Of a stretch of 64,000 bases of DNA, positions 11,132-26,060 are shown piece by piece. Below the pieces are notes generated by a model. It was not told where the DNA came from. It ran no database searches and was given only the letters and a program-made list of their open reading frames with translations. This DNA comes from Variovorax sp. WS11 (GTDB lineage Bacteria > Pseudomonadota > Gammaproteobacteria > Burkholderiales > Burkholderiaceae_C), in contig NZ_JAAGOW010000001.1 in the NCBI RefSeq assembly GCF_010499245.1, positions 2,108,001 to 2,172,000 of the forward strand. Reading direction: 5' to 3'. How positions within the stretch are numbered: position 1 is the first letter of the stretch; the number at the start of each line of letters is the position of its first letter. The position numbers were made by a program, and so were the translations under genes.

Positions 11132-12091
11132 CTACTGAATCTTGATGCCTTGCGTCGAAATGATCTTGGTCATCACGGCGGCCTCTTCCTTCACACGCGT
11201 GCGCATGCCGTCGGGCGAGGTGCCCACCGCCTGCCAGCCCTGCTCGAAGAGCTTCTGGCGCACTTCCGGCGACTTCATCACCACGGCCAGCTCGCGCGTG
11301 ATGCGCTCCTGCGCCTGCTTGGAAAGATTGGCCGGGCCCAGCAGCGCGGTCCACACCTCGAGGCTGAAGTCCTTCACGCCGGCATCGGCCAGCGGCTGCA
11401 GCTCCGGCACCAGCGTGCTGCGGCCGCTGGTGAGGCCGATGGCCTTCACCTTGCCGGCCTTGACCTGGGGCATGGCGATGCCGGGGGGGATCAGCGCCAT
11501 CTGGATCTGGTTGCCGATCAGGTCGGTCATGACCTGCGGGTTGCCCTGGTAGGGCACGTGGACTGCCTTCAGGCCCGGCACGCGGCTCTTGAGCAGTTCC
11601 ATGCCCAGGTGGCCCACGGAGCCGACGCCCACCGAGCCGTAGCTCCACTTGTCTGCGCTGTTGCGCGCGGCGTCGACAAAGGCCGCGCCGCTAGGCAGGC
11701 TGTTCTGCGCCACCAGCACCAGCGGCGCGGTGGTCAGCAGCGAGAGGTAGGTGAAGTCCTTGCCCGGGTCGTAGGGCAGCTTCGGATAGAGCATCTTCGA
11801 CGAGGTCAGGTTGCCGTTGATCACCACGCCGAGGGTGTGATCGTCGGTCGCCTTGGCCACCTGGTCGGCCGCGATGTTGCCCGAGGCGCCGGGCTTGTTG
11901 TCGACCACGATCGGCTGGCCCAGCGCCTTGGCCAGCGGCTCGGCGATGGTGCGCGCGGCGATGTCGGGCGTGGAGCCGCCGGGGAATCCGACGACCAGTC
12001 GCACGGGCTTGGTGGGCCAGGTGGCCTGGGCACCGGCGGCCAGAGGCAGCGCACAGGCGGCGATCAGGAGAGCTCTCTTGGACAGATGCAT
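11132..12091 (-). CDS. Bug/TctC periplasmic solute-binding receptor (first of tandem pair)
   Basis: A 319-residue protein with an N-terminal signal peptide (MHLSKRALLIAACALPLAAG) and the full Bug family pattern: WPTKPVRLVVGFPGGSTPD, then QPIVVDNKPGASGNIAAD, then KAVHVPYQG and LQPLADAGVKDF. Bug proteins capture small carboxylates or aromatic acids in the periplasm and usually lack a genetically linked transporter. The frame is open to 12151, but ATG 12091 begins the signal peptide and is preferred. It is the downstream member of a tandem pair, 63 bp after the other receptor, inside the gentisate cluster. An aromatic acid such as 3-hydroxybenzoate or gentisate is a plausible ligand by context only. 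Confidence 0.9.
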   Translation of the reverse strand: MHLSKRALLIAACALPLAAGAQATWPTKPVRLVVGFPGGSTPDIAARTIAEPLAKALGQPIVVDNKPGASGNIAADQVAKATDDHTLGVVINGNLTSSKMLYPKLPYDPGKDFTYLSLLTTAPLVLVAQNSLPSGAAFVDAARNSADKWSYGSVGVGSVGHLGMELLKSRVPGLKAVHVPYQGNPQVMTDLIGNQIQMALIPPGIAMPQVKAGKVKAIGLTSGRSTLVPELQPLADAGVKDFSLEVWTALLGPANLSKQAQERITRELAVVMKSPEVRQKLFEQGWQAVGTSPDGMRTRVKEEAAVMTKIISTQGIKIQ

Positions 12092-12154
12092 TGGATGGAC
12101 GAGATGCGAAGTGAAAGGGAGAGCCCGAGGATAAAGCCGAGCTGTGACCACGTG

Positions 12155-13114
12155 TTACTCGAGGCTGATGTTCCCCCGCTTCACCAGCTCCCCATAGACC
12201 TTGGACTTGGCCTCGGCCTGGCGCCGGATCTCCTCGGGCGACCAGGCCAGCGGCTCGAAGGCGAAGGTGTCGAAGCGGGCGCGGATCTCGGGGTCGGCGA
12301 TGACCTTGGCCACGTCGGCGTTGATCTTCGACTGGATCGCCGGCGAGACGCCCTTGGGCGTGAGGATGGAGACGAAGGAATTCACCTCCAGCCCCGCCGG
12401 CCCGCCCGCCTCGGCCATGGTGGGCACGTCGGGCATCTGCGGAATGCGCTTCGGCGCGGCCACCGCGATGTAGCGCAGCTTGCCGGCCTTGTAGATGCCC
12501 TGGCTCGACGGGATGCTGGCATAGGCCCAGGGCACCTCGCCCGAGCCCACGTTGGCGTAGAGCTGCGAGACCTCGCGGTAGGGCACGTGCTGCATCTGTA
12601 CGCCGGTCAGCGCCTCCAACTGCTGCGCGCCCAGGTGGCCCGGGCTGCCCACGCCCCACGAGCCGTAGCTCACCGGGCCAGCCTTGGCCGCGGCGACCAG
12701 ATCCGTCATGTTCTTCCACTTCGAATCGGTGGGCACCGCGACGAAGAAGGGCGTGCGGAACAGCGAGGCCACCGGGTCGAAATGCTGCAGGGTCACGAAG
12801 TTGCGCGACTTGTAGAGATGGGGCAGCGCGGCGATGTGCTCGCTGTCCAGTTGCAGCAGGGTATAGCCGTCGGGTGCCGCGCGCCGCGCCTGCTCGATGG
12901 CGATGAAGCCGCCGCCGCCGGGCTTGTTGTCCACCACCACGCGCTGGTTCCAGAGGCGGCCGAGCTTATCGGCCACCAGGCGCAGCACCGCGTCGGGGCC
13001 ACTGCCGGCAGCGAAGGGCGTGACCAGGGTGACGGGCTTGCTGGGGTAGTCGGCCTGGGCCCAGGCGCCGGTGGTGACGAGGACGCCGGCGATCAGCGAG
13101 AGGATGGGCTTCAT
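12155..13114 (-). CDS. Bug/TctC periplasmic solute-binding receptor (second of tandem pair)
   Basis: A 319-residue exported receptor. The signal peptide MKPILSLIAGVLVTTGAWA is followed by YPSKPVTLVTPFAAGSGPD and NQRVVVDNKPGGGGFIAIE, the two ligand-loop signatures of the Bug family. QHVPYREVSQL and VPTMAEAGGPAG are the later family blocks. Start is ATG 13114; the longer open frame upstream is a shadow of the neighbouring monooxygenase gene. It has the same length as the adjacent receptor but is clearly diverged in sequence, so the pair is not a recent duplication and the ligands may differ. It lies 43 bp after the 3-hydroxybenzoate hydroxylase gene, probably in one operon. Confidence 0.9.
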   Translation of the reverse strand: MKPILSLIAGVLVTTGAWAQADYPSKPVTLVTPFAAGSGPDAVLRLVADKLGRLWNQRVVVDNKPGGGGFIAIEQARRAAPDGYTLLQLDSEHIAALPHLYKSRNFVTLQHFDPVASLFRTPFFVAVPTDSKWKNMTDLVAAAKAGPVSYGSWGVGSPGHLGAQQLEALTGVQMQHVPYREVSQLYANVGSGEVPWAYASIPSSQGIYKAGKLRYIAVAAPKRIPQMPDVPTMAEAGGPAGLEVNSFVSILTPKGVSPAIQSKINADVAKVIADPEIRARFDTFAFEPLAWSPEEIRRQAEAKSKVYGELVKRGNISLE

Positions 13115-13157
13115 GAGGACTTGTCTCCGTGGATGTCGTTGAAATGCAATGTGCGGT

Positions 13158-14378
13158 TCAGCCTGTGGCGCCCTGCGCGTCGGCGAGACAGTGCGCGGGG
13201 TTCCACGCGTACAGCCATTCGACCGCATCGTAGAAGCGCTCCGGCGTGCGGCCGACCCACAGGCTGTTGCGCACCAGCCGCTCCACGCCCTTGGCATGGT
13301 AGAGCCGGCCCATCTCGCGCACCGACAGCACGACGCGGGCGGTGCGTGCCACGCGGGCATCGCTGTAAAGCTGGAAGGCCGCGGGCAGGTCGAAGTCGCA
13401 GGCCTCGACGGCAGCGCCCAGCGTGACCGCATCCTCCAGCGCCATGCAGGCGCCCTGCGCGAGGTACTGCATCATCGGATGGGCCGCATCGCCCAGCAGC
13501 GTGGCCGGGCCCCGGCTCCAGCTGGCGACCGGCTCGCGGTCGGCCGTGCTCCAGCGGCGCCAGGAGGTGGGCCGGTCCAGCAGCTGGCGCGGGCGGGCAT
13601 GGATGCCCTCGAAGTAGGAGAGCACCTCCTCCTTGCTGCCGTCGGTCACGCCCCAGGTCTCGTCGTAGCGGCTGTGGAAGGTCACGACCAGGTTGTATTG
13701 CTCGCCGTGGCGCAGCGGGTAGTGCACCAGATGGCAGTTGGGGCCGGCCCAGACCACGGGCGCGTTCCAGCGCAGGTCCTCGGGCATGTCGGCGGCCGGC
13801 ACCACGGCGCGATACACCACATGGCCCGAGACCCGCGGCGCATCGCCGATGAGCTTGCTGCGCACCACCGACTTGACGCCGTCGGCGCCGACGATGGCGT
13901 CGGCCTGGAAGCGCCGGCCGTCGCGCGTCACCGCAGTCACGCCACGCTCGCCGATGTCCAGCTGCTCGACCTGGGCGGAGGTGTGGAAGCGGATCAGCGG
14001 ATGCTGCTTCACGGCCTCGTGGATCGCGCCATGCAGATCGGCGCGGTGGCTCACCGCATAAGGATTGCCGAAGCGCGCGCGGAAGGCTTCACCCACCGGC
14101 ACCGAGGCGACCTCGCTGCAGTCCACCGCGTCCATCATCACCAGCCGGTCGGTGAACACCGAGCCGCGCCGCACGGCCTCGCCCACGCCCAGCGCATCGA
14201 GCGCGGCGAAGGCGTTGGGGCCCAGCTGCAGGCCGGCGCCGATCTCGCCGATCGCGGCGCTCTGCTCCAGCAGGTCGATGGTCATGCCCAGCCGCGCCAA
14301 CGCCAGCGCTGCCGCCATGCCGCCGATGCCGCCGCCGACCAGCAGCACGGAGGGCTTCTCTTGTCGTGGGGTGCTCAT
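13158..14378 (-). CDS. FAD-dependent monooxygenase, probable 3-hydroxybenzoate 6-hydroxylase
   Basis: A 406-residue single-component flavoprotein hydroxylase. The N-terminal dinucleotide motif VLLVGGGIGGMAAALALARLG, the middle Asp-Gly motif AIVGADGVKSVVRSK and the C-terminal TLLGDAAHPMMQYLAQGACM are the three flavin motifs of the salicylate/3-hydroxybenzoate hydroxylase family. The genes just upstream encode gentisate 1,2-dioxygenase and fumarylpyruvate hydrolase. The logical reaction is therefore NAD(P)H- and O2-dependent hydroxylation of 3-hydroxybenzoate to gentisate. Salicylate 5-hydroxylation is usually done by a multicomponent oxygenase, which makes 3-hydroxybenzoate the better guess. 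The family call is firm; the substrate is inferred from neighbours. Confidence 0.88.
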   Translation of the reverse strand: MSTPRQEKPSVLLVGGGIGGMAAALALARLGMTIDLLEQSAAIGEIGAGLQLGPNAFAALDALGVGEAVRRGSVFTDRLVMMDAVDCSEVASVPVGEAFRARFGNPYAVSHRADLHGAIHEAVKQHPLIRFHTSAQVEQLDIGERGVTAVTRDGRRFQADAIVGADGVKSVVRSKLIGDAPRVSGHVVYRAVVPAADMPEDLRWNAPVVWAGPNCHLVHYPLRHGEQYNLVVTFHSRYDETWGVTDGSKEEVLSYFEGIHARPRQLLDRPTSWRRWSTADREPVASWSRGPATLLGDAAHPMMQYLAQGACMALEDAVTLGAAVEACDFDLPAAFQLYSDARVARTARVVLSVREMGRLYHAKGVERLVRNSLWVGRTPERFYDAVEWLYAWNPAHCLADAQGATG

Positions 14379-14409
14379 GGTTTGTCTCCTGTCGCGATGG
14401 CTCAGGAAT

Positions 14410-15114
14410 TCAATCGATCCGAACCGAGATCGGATCGAGGCCGTCGATGCGCACGCTCATCGTCTGCCCGCGCTGCACCTGGCCAACGCCCTCGGGCGTG
14501 CCGGTGAAGATCAGGTCGCCGGGCTGCAGCGCGAACAGCGTCGACAGATTGGCGATCACTTCGTTGACCGACCAGATCAGGTTGCGGATGTCGCTCTTCT
14601 GGCGCGTCTCGCCATTCACTTCGAGCGCGATCGCGCCGCCGGCGATCTCGCCCGCATCCGCGAGCTTGCGCACCGGCCCGATGGGTGCCGAGAAATCGAA
14701 GGCCTTGCCGATCTCCCAAGGCCGGCCCTGCTCGCGCATCTTCATCTGCAGGTCGCGGCGCGTCATGTCCAGGCCGACCGCGTAGCCGTAGATGTGCTTG
14801 GCGGCGTCTTCCACCGCGATGTTCCGGCCGCCCTGGCCGATCAGCACCACCAGCTCGGCCTCGTAGTGGTAATTGACGGTCTGGTCCGGGTAGGGGATGC
14901 CCACCGTCTCGCCCGCCGGCACCGGCACGATGGAGGCGTCGTCGTTGGGCTTGCAAAAGAAGAAGGGCGGCTCGCGGTCGGGGTCGAAGCCCATCTCGCG
15001 CGCATGGGCCGCGTAGTTGCGGCCGACGCAGTAGACGCGGCGCACCGGGAACAGGTCGGACGAACCGACGATGGGAAGGCCGACGGTGGCCGGCGGCGTG
15101 ACGACATAGGACAT
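14410..15114 (-). CDS. Fumarylpyruvate hydrolase (FAH family)
   Basis: A cytoplasmic C-C bond hydrolase of 234 residues, the usual size for the short FAH-fold enzymes of the gentisate pathway. It cleaves fumarylpyruvate (or maleylpyruvate) to fumarate (or maleate) and pyruvate. Metal-binding acids are visible in NYHYEAELVVLIG (ExE) and the later GYAVGLDMTRRD; the conserved Lys is in GKAFDFSAPIGP. IFTGTPEGVGQVQRG is the family's C-terminal signature. The early CVGRNYAAHAREMG block is typical of gentisate-type members. It lies between the dioxygenase and hydroxylase genes (81 and 31 bp gaps). Confidence 0.91.
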   Translation of the reverse strand: MSYVVTPPATVGLPIVGSSDLFPVRRVYCVGRNYAAHAREMGFDPDREPPFFFCKPNDDASIVPVPAGETVGIPYPDQTVNYHYEAELVVLIGQGGRNIAVEDAAKHIYGYAVGLDMTRRDLQMKMREQGRPWEIGKAFDFSAPIGPVRKLADAGEIAGGAIALEVNGETRQKSDIRNLIWSVNEVIANLSTLFALQPGDLIFTGTPEGVGQVQRGQTMSVRIDGLDPISVRID

Positions 15115-15195
15115 GGCTGGCTCCTGCCGCGGGGCGGCATGTGGTTCAAGAAAAAAAGGGAAAAAAGAGAGTGCCGCCGTGCGGGCGGCGCGAAC

Positions 15196-16269
15196 TCAGG
15201 CGTCCTGCAGGAAGGCCTCGCGCAGCACGCCCATGGCGAGCTGCACCGGACGGTCGGAGAAGCTGAACAGCACGGCGTCTTCCGCGGCCGAGAGCCGCAG
15301 CGGCGCCCACGACGGCACGACGAAGGTGTCGCGCGGGCCGAAGTCGAAGCGCTGGCCGCCGATCTCGGCCGTGCCGCGCCCTTCGACCACGCTGTAGATC
15401 GTGCCATCGGTCGCGCGATGCGTCTTGCCGGCAAAGCCCTTGGGCAGCAGCTGCAGGTTCGTCCCGATGGTCGGCATCGGCGCGCCGCCGGTCAGCGGAT
15501 TGACGTAGCGCAGCTTGTGGCCCAGCCAGGCGTCCGGCGCCTCCTGCTTCTGCAGCTGGGCCAGCGCCTCGCGGCTGCGCGCATACGGGTAGTTGAAGAT
15601 CGGCGAGGTGGGCGCCACGTGGTCATGCCGCACCGGCACCATGTTGTGGCCGAAGCGCGCCAGGCTGTTGCCTTCGGGCCGGGCCACGTGCTGCACCTTG
15701 GCGTCGTCGTTCTCGGCGAAGCCGGCGTCGAAGAAGCGCAGCATCGGGATGTCCAGGCCGTCCAGCCAGACCACCGGCTCGGCCACGCCTTCGATGCCCT
15801 CGTTGCCGTGGTCGTGCCAGGCCCACGAGGGCGTGATGATGAAGTCGCCCGGGTACATGGTGGTGCGCTCACCCCCCACCGTGGTGTAGGCGCCCTTGCC
15901 GTCCACGATGAAGCGCAGCGCCGACTGCACATGGCGGTGCGAGGGCGCGACCTCGCCCGGCATGATCAGCTGCAGGCCGGCATAGAGCGACTGGGTGATC
16001 GAGGAGCGGCCGGGGATCGCCGGGTTTTCCAGCACCAGCACTCGGCGCACCGCCTCCTCGGCCGTGATGAGCGCGGCCGACTCCATCAGCAGCGGGCGGA
16101 TCTCGTCGTAGCGCCACAGCGCCGGCACGCAGGGCGTCTGCGGCTCGCGCGGCACCAGGGCGTGCAGCGATTCCCACAGGGGCGTGAGGTTCAGCGGGCG
16201 GATGCGTTCGTAGTAGTCGCGGCGCTCGGCGGCGTTGCCGTGCGCGGGGGTCTGGGGGGCGGTGTTCAT
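15196..16269 (-). CDS. Gentisate 1,2-dioxygenase
   Basis: A double-cupin Fe(II) dioxygenase that opens the ring of gentisate to maleylpyruvate. The first cupin holds the iron ligands: [18 protein letters not shown] (HxH) and [12 protein letters not shown] (downstream His). The second cupin ([18 protein letters not shown] to [15 protein letters not shown]) keeps the fold. Start ATG 16269 (MNTAPQTP) has GGAG about 13 bp upstream; an ATG-initiated frame also exists at 16308. About 357 residues, normal for the family. It is the first gene of the leftward cluster, divergent from a LysR regulator 132 bp away that is the likely controller. Confidence 0.93.
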   Translation of the reverse strand: MNTAPQTPAHGNAAERRDYYERIRPLNLTPLWESLHALVPREPQTPCVPALWRYDEIRPLLMESAALITAEEAVRRVLVLENPAIPGRSSITQSLYAGLQLIMPGEVAPSHRHVQSALRFIVDGKGAYTTVGGERTTMYPGDFIITPSWAWHDHGNEGIEGVAEPVVWLDGLDIPMLRFFDAGFAENDDAKVQHVARPEGNSLARFGHNMVPVRHDHVAPTSPIFNYPYARSREALAQLQKQEAPDAWLGHKLRYVNPLTGGAPMPTIGTNLQLLPKGFAGKTHRATDGTIYSVVEGRGTAEIGGQRFDFGPRDTFVVPSWAPLRLSAAEDAVLFSFSDRPVQLAMGVLREAFLQDA

Positions 16270-16368
16270 GGGGTCGTGTCTCCAGGCGTTCTGCGCCTTG
16301 GGGTGCATTGTTGGGCGCGACCACTATTTCCTCAAGCCCTGTAGCCAATACTTCGCATCTCGTTTTCG

Positions 16369-16374
16369 GATAAT
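16369..16374 (+). promoter_or_regulatory. Possible -10 element of the LysR gene
   Basis: GATAAT lies 27 bp before the LysR start in the 132-bp divergent region. No good -35 hexamer stands 17 bp upstream, so support is weak. I could not single out a convincing T-N11-A operator in this gap. Confidence 0.3.
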
Positions 16375-16401
16375 GGTGGCCGAACCGAAGAAGGACATCC
16401 C

Positions 16402-17316
16402 ATGGCCAAGCTCGATCTCGAATGGCTCACCGTGTTCGACGAGATCTACAAAACCGGCAGCGTCTCCAAGGCGGCCGAGCGGCTCGGCATGGCGCAGGCG
16501 GCCGCCAGCACCATGCTCAACAAGCTGCGCGCGCATTTCGACGACCGGCTGTTCGCGCGCACCGCGCAGGGCATGCAGCCCACGCCCTACGCCCAGCGCA
16601 TGCTGCCGCACGTGCGCGAGGCGATGTCGCAGATCGAGCAGGCCCGCGGCAGCCGCAGCAGCTTCGACCCCGGCCGGGCGCAGCGCAACTTCCGCATCTG
16701 CATGACCGACATCAGCGAGGTGGTGCTGCTGCCCGGCCTGCTCGACCACCTGCGCCGCACGGCGCCGGGCGTGCATCTCGAAACCGAGATCATCTCGACC
16801 GACAGCGGGCGGCGCCTGGCCGACGGCGAGGTGGACCTGGCGGTGGGCTTCATGCCGCAGCTGGACGCGGGCTTCTACCAGCAGACGCTCTTCAAGCAGA
16901 ACTTCGTCTGCGTGGCGGCGCGCAACCATCCGCGCATCGGCGAGCGGCTCACCCGCAAGCGCTTCGAGGCCGAGGCGCATGCGGTGATCTCCTCCTCGGG
17001 CACCGGCCATGCGATCGTCGACAAGACCATCGCGCGGCTGGGCCTGAGGCGGAACGTGGTGGTGGCGCTGTCCAGCTTCCTGAGCGTGGCGCGCATCGTC
17101 GCCCACACCGAGCTGATCGTGATCGTGCCGCGCATCCTGGGCGAGGTGCTGGTCACGCAGGAGCCGGTGAAGCTGCTGGAGCCGCCCTTCGCGCTGCCGC
17201 CCTACGCGGTCAAGCAGCACTGGCACGAGCGCTTCCATGCCGATCCGGGCAATGCGTGGCTGCGGCGCACGGTGGCCCAGCTTTTCGGCCCGGGGCAGGC
17301 GGCGGGCCTCGCATAA
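16402..17316 (+). CDS. LysR-type regulator of the gentisate cluster
   Basis: A 304-residue LysR protein. Residues 1-60 form the winged helix-turn-helix ([28 protein letters not shown] is the usual recognition region), then a linker helix and a periplasmic-binding-like effector domain (residues about 90-300). The order [20 protein letters not shown] matches the NodD/NahR/LinR-type effector domain, which often senses aromatic or lipophilic acids. It is transcribed divergently from the gentisate dioxygenase gene with a 132-bp shared promoter region, the standard arrangement for a LysR activator and its target operon. The inducer is unknown; 3-hydroxybenzoate or gentisate would fit. Confidence 0.9.
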   Translation: MAKLDLEWLTVFDEIYKTGSVSKAAERLGMAQAAASTMLNKLRAHFDDRLFARTAQGMQPTPYAQRMLPHVREAMSQIEQARGSRSSFDPGRAQRNFRICMTDISEVVLLPGLLDHLRRTAPGVHLETEIISTDSGRRLADGEVDLAVGFMPQLDAGFYQQTLFKQNFVCVAARNHPRIGERLTRKRFEAEAHAVISSSGTGHAIVDKTIARLGLRRNVVVALSSFLSVARIVAHTELIVIVPRILGEVLVTQEPVKLLEPPFALPPYAVKQHWHERFHADPGNAWLRRTVAQLFGPGQAAGLA

Positions 17317-17383
17317 TCGGCGCCATCGCGCCCTTCCCGCGATCCCCACGATTCCTACGATTTCCACCCCCTTCGAGGCCGCC

Positions 17384-17830
17384 ATGAGCTCCATCACCCT
17401 GCGCTTCCTCGCCGAACCCAGCACCGTCAACTTCGGCGGCAAGGTCCACGGCGGCACCGTCATGAAGTGGATCGACGAGGCCGGCTACGCCTGCGCGACC
17501 AGCTGGTCCAAGCGCTACTGCGTGACCGTCTTCATCGGCAGCATCCGCTTCCACCATCCCATCATGATCGGCGACCTGGTCGAGGTCGAGGCCAAGCTCG
17601 CCTACACCGGGAACAGCAGCATCAACATCGCGGTCGAGGTGCGCAGCGGCGACATGAAGGGGGGCGAGATGCAGAAGACGGCGGAGTGCCTGATCGTCTT
17701 CGTCTCGGTCGATTCGCACGGCCGGCCGCTGCCGATCGCGCCCTACGTGCCCGCCACCGACGAGGCCAAGACGCTGGCGGCGCGGGCCAAGGCGCACCTG
17801 GAAGCCTCCCGCGCCGCCTCCGGCATCTGA
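17384..17830 (+). CDS. Hotdog-fold acyl-CoA thioesterase (YciA/BACH type)
   Basis: A 148-residue single-hotdog protein that hydrolyses acyl-CoA esters in the cytoplasm. It carries the family signatures [20 protein letters not shown] (active-site Asn and the GG..MKWID helix) and [30 protein letters not shown] and [13 protein letters not shown] complete the fold. Start ATG 17384 is the first Met before the conserved domain; the earlier open frame has no similarity. It lies 67 bp after the LysR gene. A CATAAT hexamer overlaps the end of that gene and may be its own -10 box. No link to the gentisate pathway is required. Confidence 0.9.
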   Translation: MSSITLRFLAEPSTVNFGGKVHGGTVMKWIDEAGYACATSWSKRYCVTVFIGSIRFHHPIMIGDLVEVEAKLAYTGNSSINIAVEVRSGDMKGGEMQKTAECLIVFVSVDSHGRPLPIAPYVPATDEAKTLAARAKAHLEASRAASGI

Positions 17831-17981
17831 TTCGGCGCCTTCCCGCGCGCTCGGCGCCGGGAATCCTTGTACGTCTCGTCTGACGCCGTTTCGGGACGGC
17901 GGTCGATACACTGCCCCGGCAAGCCCTGGCTGGGCAGCATCTACCGCGACCCTTACCCGATAACGACCGGAGGCGAGAGAG

Positions 17982-22915
<4,934 letters not shown>

Positions 22916-22925
<10 letters not shown>

Positions 22926-25177
22926 ACGACCTCGCCCTGCCGCCCGAAGACCCGGACCCGGAGCCCGATGGCACGGCCGTGGAGAAGGCCGACATCCTGG
23001 TGGTCGACGACCTGCCCGAGAAGCTGCTGGTGTTCCGCACCGTGCTCGAGGAGCTGGGCCAGAACCTGGTGCTGGTGCGCTCGGGCGCCGACGCGCTGCG
23101 CGAGATCCTGCAGCGCGAGTTCGCGGTGATCCTGCTGGACGTCAACATGCCCGGCATCGACGGCTTCGAGACCGCGACGCTGATCCGCCAGCACCGGCGC
23201 TGCAGGCACACCCCGATCATCTTCATCACCTCCTACGCCGACGAGATGCAGACCGCGCGCGGCTATTCGCTGGGCGCGGTCGACTACATCCTGTCGCCGG
23301 TGGTGCCGGAGATCCTGCGCAGCAAGGTCTCGGTCTTCGTCGCGCTCCACCAGATGCGGCGCCAGGTGCGGCGGCAGGCCGATGCGCGCGCGGCGGTGAT
23401 GGCGGCACAGGCGGCGCGCCGCGTCGCCGAGGAGAACGACCGCCGCTCGGCCTTCCTGGCGCATGCGAGCCGCGTGCTCAGCGGCTCGCTGCAGATCACG
23501 GTGGCGATGAACCAGCTCGTCGAGCTGCTGGTCCCCGAGCTGGCGCCGCTGGCCGTGGTGCTGCTGCTCGATGCCGACCTCGGCGCCGGCGAGATGCTGG
23601 CCGCGGCGCAGCCGTCCGGCGGCGCGCCGCTGCAGCTGTCGACCGGCCCCGAAGCCCGCCTGCACGAGCGCCTGCGCGGCGCGCTGCGCGATGCGGCGCA
23701 GGGGCGGCAGTCCGTCCGCCTGGACGAGGAAGCGCTGGCGGCGCTGGTCCCCGCGGACTTCGGCCTCGCGGCCGCGGGCGACGCCTTCCCGCCGCTGCGT
23801 TCGGCGCAGGTGGTGCCGCTGATCTTCGGCGAGCGCATGCTGGGCGCGGTGCTCATCGCCGGCAGCGGTGCGATCGAGCGCGCTGCCGCCGAGGCCGGCC
23901 TGCTCGGCGAGCTGGCCGCGCGGGCCGCGACAGCCTTCGAGAACGCCCGCCTCTACCTCGTGCTGCAGCGCGAGATGCTCGAGCGGCAGGCCGCGCAAGA
24001 GGAGCTGCAGCGCACCAACCGGCGCAAGGACGAGTTCCTGGCGATGATGTCGCACGAGCTGCGCAACCCGCTGGCGCCCATCCACACCGCGGTGCAGGTG
24101 ATCCGCCGCGTCGCGGCGCCCCATCCCAAGGTGGCCTGGGCGCTCGACATCGCCGAGCGGCAGCTCAAGCAGCTGACGCGCCTGATCGAGGAGCTGCTGG
24201 ACGTGGCGCGCATCAGCCAGGGCAAGATCGTGCTGAAGCACGCGACCCTGGACCTGAACGCCGTCGTCGCCCAGAGCGTGGAGACGGTGCAGCCCTTCAT
24301 CGACGGCCGCCGCCAGGCCCTGAAGGTGGTGGTGCCGCAGCAGCCGGCCTGGCTGCTCGGCGACATGGCCCGGCTCACGCAGGTGATCGCGAACCTGCTG
24401 CACAACGCCGCCAAGTACAGCCCCGAGGGCACCGGCATCGAGCTGGTCTGTTGGCTGGAGGAGGAAGACATCATGCTGTCGGTGCGCGACAACGGGATCG
24501 GCATCGATGCCGAGCTGCTGCCGCGCATCTTCGATCTCTTCGAGCAGGGCGAGCGCGGCCTCGACCGCGCCCAGGGCGGACTGGGCGTCGGCCTGACGCT
24601 GGCGCGGCGGCTGACGGAGATGCATGGCGGCCGGATCGAGGCTTTCAGCGAGGGCCGGGACCGGGGTTCCGAGTTCCGGCTGCGGCTGCCGCGTGTCGGC
24701 ACGGTGGCGCCGGCCGCCGGCCAGGCCTTGCCGCAAGAGGCCGCGGGGGCGCACCGCGTCGAGGCTCTGCGCATCCTGGTCGTCGACGACAACCACGACG
24801 CGGCAACCGGCATCGCCGCGATGCTCGAACTGGAAGGCCACGCGGTCCGCACCGCCCACGACGGCGAGGAGGCGCTCGCCGCTGCGAGCGCGCACTGTCC
24901 CGTGGTGGTGGTGTTGGACATCGGCTTGCCGCTGGTGGACGGCTACGAGGTCGCGCGCCGGATGCGCGCCATGCCCGAGCTGGCCGGCGCCCTGCTGATC
25001 GCGGTGACGGGCTATGGGCAGAACGAGGATCGACAGGCCGCGCACAACGCGGGCTTCGACCACCACTTCGTCAAGCCGGCCGATCCGGAGACCCTGCTGG
25101 GCTGCATCCGGCAGTGGTCCGGGCAGCGCGCCCAGGGCGGCGCCGGGAACCGGCAGCCCTCGAGGGCCGCGTCGTAG
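22916..25177 (+). CDS. Hybrid histidine kinase with N- and C-terminal receiver domains
   Basis: About 753 residues. The order is: receiver (ADILVVDDLPEKL, phospho-Asp near residue 74 in VILLDVNMPGIDG), short helix, GAF-like domain, HisKA (MMSHELRNPLAPI, His near residue 378), HATPase (NLLHNAAKYSPEG; GGLGVGLTLARRL) and a second receiver (VVVLDIGLPLVDGYE, Asp near residue 667). No membrane segments. The start is probably GTG 22916, preceded by a G-rich site inside the end of the upstream kinase gene. The open frame reaches back to 22835, but that part reads as a shadow. The 10-bp overlap with the poly-HAMP kinase suggests a fixed ratio of the two proteins, and the N-terminal receiver suggests that it takes phosphate from its partner; the latter is inference. 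Confidence 0.92.
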
Positions 25178-25183
25178 CAGGCC

Positions 25184-25546
25184 CTATCGGGCGGTGGCGG
25201 TCGCCAGGATGCGGTCCAGCACCTCGAAATCGATGGGCTTCTGCAGGTGGTGGTCGAACAGGCCAGGCGCCGCGGCGTCGCCGGCGTCTTCCTTGCCGTA
25301 GCCGGACACGGCCACCAGCAGCAGGGACTTGCCGGCGGCCCCGGCGCGCATGCGCCGCGCCAACTCGGCGCCGGAGAAATCGGGCAGGACCAAGTCGACC
25401 AGCGCCGCATCGAAAGGGGTGGCGGCGGCGGCGTCCATCGCGTCCTGCGCGCAGTAGCTGCATTGCACCTCGTGGTCCTGCAGCGTCAGCAGTTCGCGCA
25501 GCAGGTCGGCTGCGGCCCTGTTGTCGTCGACGATGAGCACGTTCAC
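25184..25546 (-). CDS. Single-domain response regulator
   Basis: A stand-alone CheY-like receiver of about 120 residues without output domain. It shows the acid pocket VLIVDDN, the phospho-Asp in ALVDLVLPDFSGAEL, the conserved Ser in LLLVAVSGYG and the Lys in HHLQKPID. Start is taken as GTG 25546 (MNVLIVDDNR), with GGGGAG just upstream; a TTG at 25561 is in frame. It is convergent with the two hybrid kinase genes, ending 6 bp from them. It likely works as a phosphate shuttle or protein-interaction output for these kinases, a role inferred from position. Confidence 0.9.
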   Translation of the reverse strand: MNVLIVDDNRAAADLLRELLTLQDHEVQCSYCAQDAMDAAAATPFDAALVDLVLPDFSGAELARRMRAGAAGKSLLLVAVSGYGKEDAGDAAAPGLFDHHLQKPIDFEVLDRILATATAR

Positions 25547-25730
25547 GGGAAGCTCCCCCAAAAGCAGGCAAATCAGTATGGGCAGCCGCCCTGCGGCGCT
25601 GCGTAGGAAAAGGCGCCGTCCGGCTACGGCGCGACGCCTGCAGGTTGTCCGTTACGGGGGGAATGCAGGCGAAAACTGATTGCGTGCAACCGGGTCGCCC
25701 AGAAACGAAACCGGCCAGCCACTCGGTGGC

Positions 25731-26042
25731 CTACCCCGGGCGCCCCGTCTCAACGATGTCTTGATTGCCCGGTTTGAGGGCCCGCACCTCCTGAATCCGT
25801 GAGTGCAGGCCAGGAAGATCGCGGTGGATCGTCTTCCAGACGATTTCAAAGTCCACCTTGAAGTAGCCGTGGGCAACGGCGTTGCGCATCTCGTAGGCGA
25901 AAGACAGCGGCAATTCAGGGTGGGCAGTCGCGAACTCGGGGTAGTGCTTCCAGATGTTGTTGCTGGCCTCGCCGATGATCTCGAAGTTGCGGAGTACAGC
26001 GTCCTGCACCAACTGGTTGTTCAGGAACGCCACCTGATCCAT
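25731..26042 (-). pseudogene. hepT: HepT-like HEPN toxin gene with deleted 5' end
   Basis: The frame encodes the C-terminal three quarters of a HEPN (DUF86/HepT) RNase toxin: QDAVLRNFEIIGEASNNIW followed by the catalytic RNAVAHGY (RX4HXY). The normal first helix is missing. An ATG overlapping the stop of the upstream antitoxin gene (ATGA, 26062-26065) starts the expected MTRDQQ, but this frame stops after six codons. The rest continues in another frame at NDMDQVAF. GATCAG occurs on both sides of the junction, as expected for a deletion between short direct repeats. Translation could only restart at the internal ATG 26042. The product is probably inactive or weak. Confidence 0.72.
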
Positions 26043-26060
26043 GTCATTGCTGATCGCGGG

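Noticed and set aside
25562..25730. Small open frames between the response regulator and the HEPN remnant
   Set aside because: They lack ribosome-binding sites and any family resemblance. The gap holds only a small GCCAC-TCG-GTGGC hairpin of unclear meaning.
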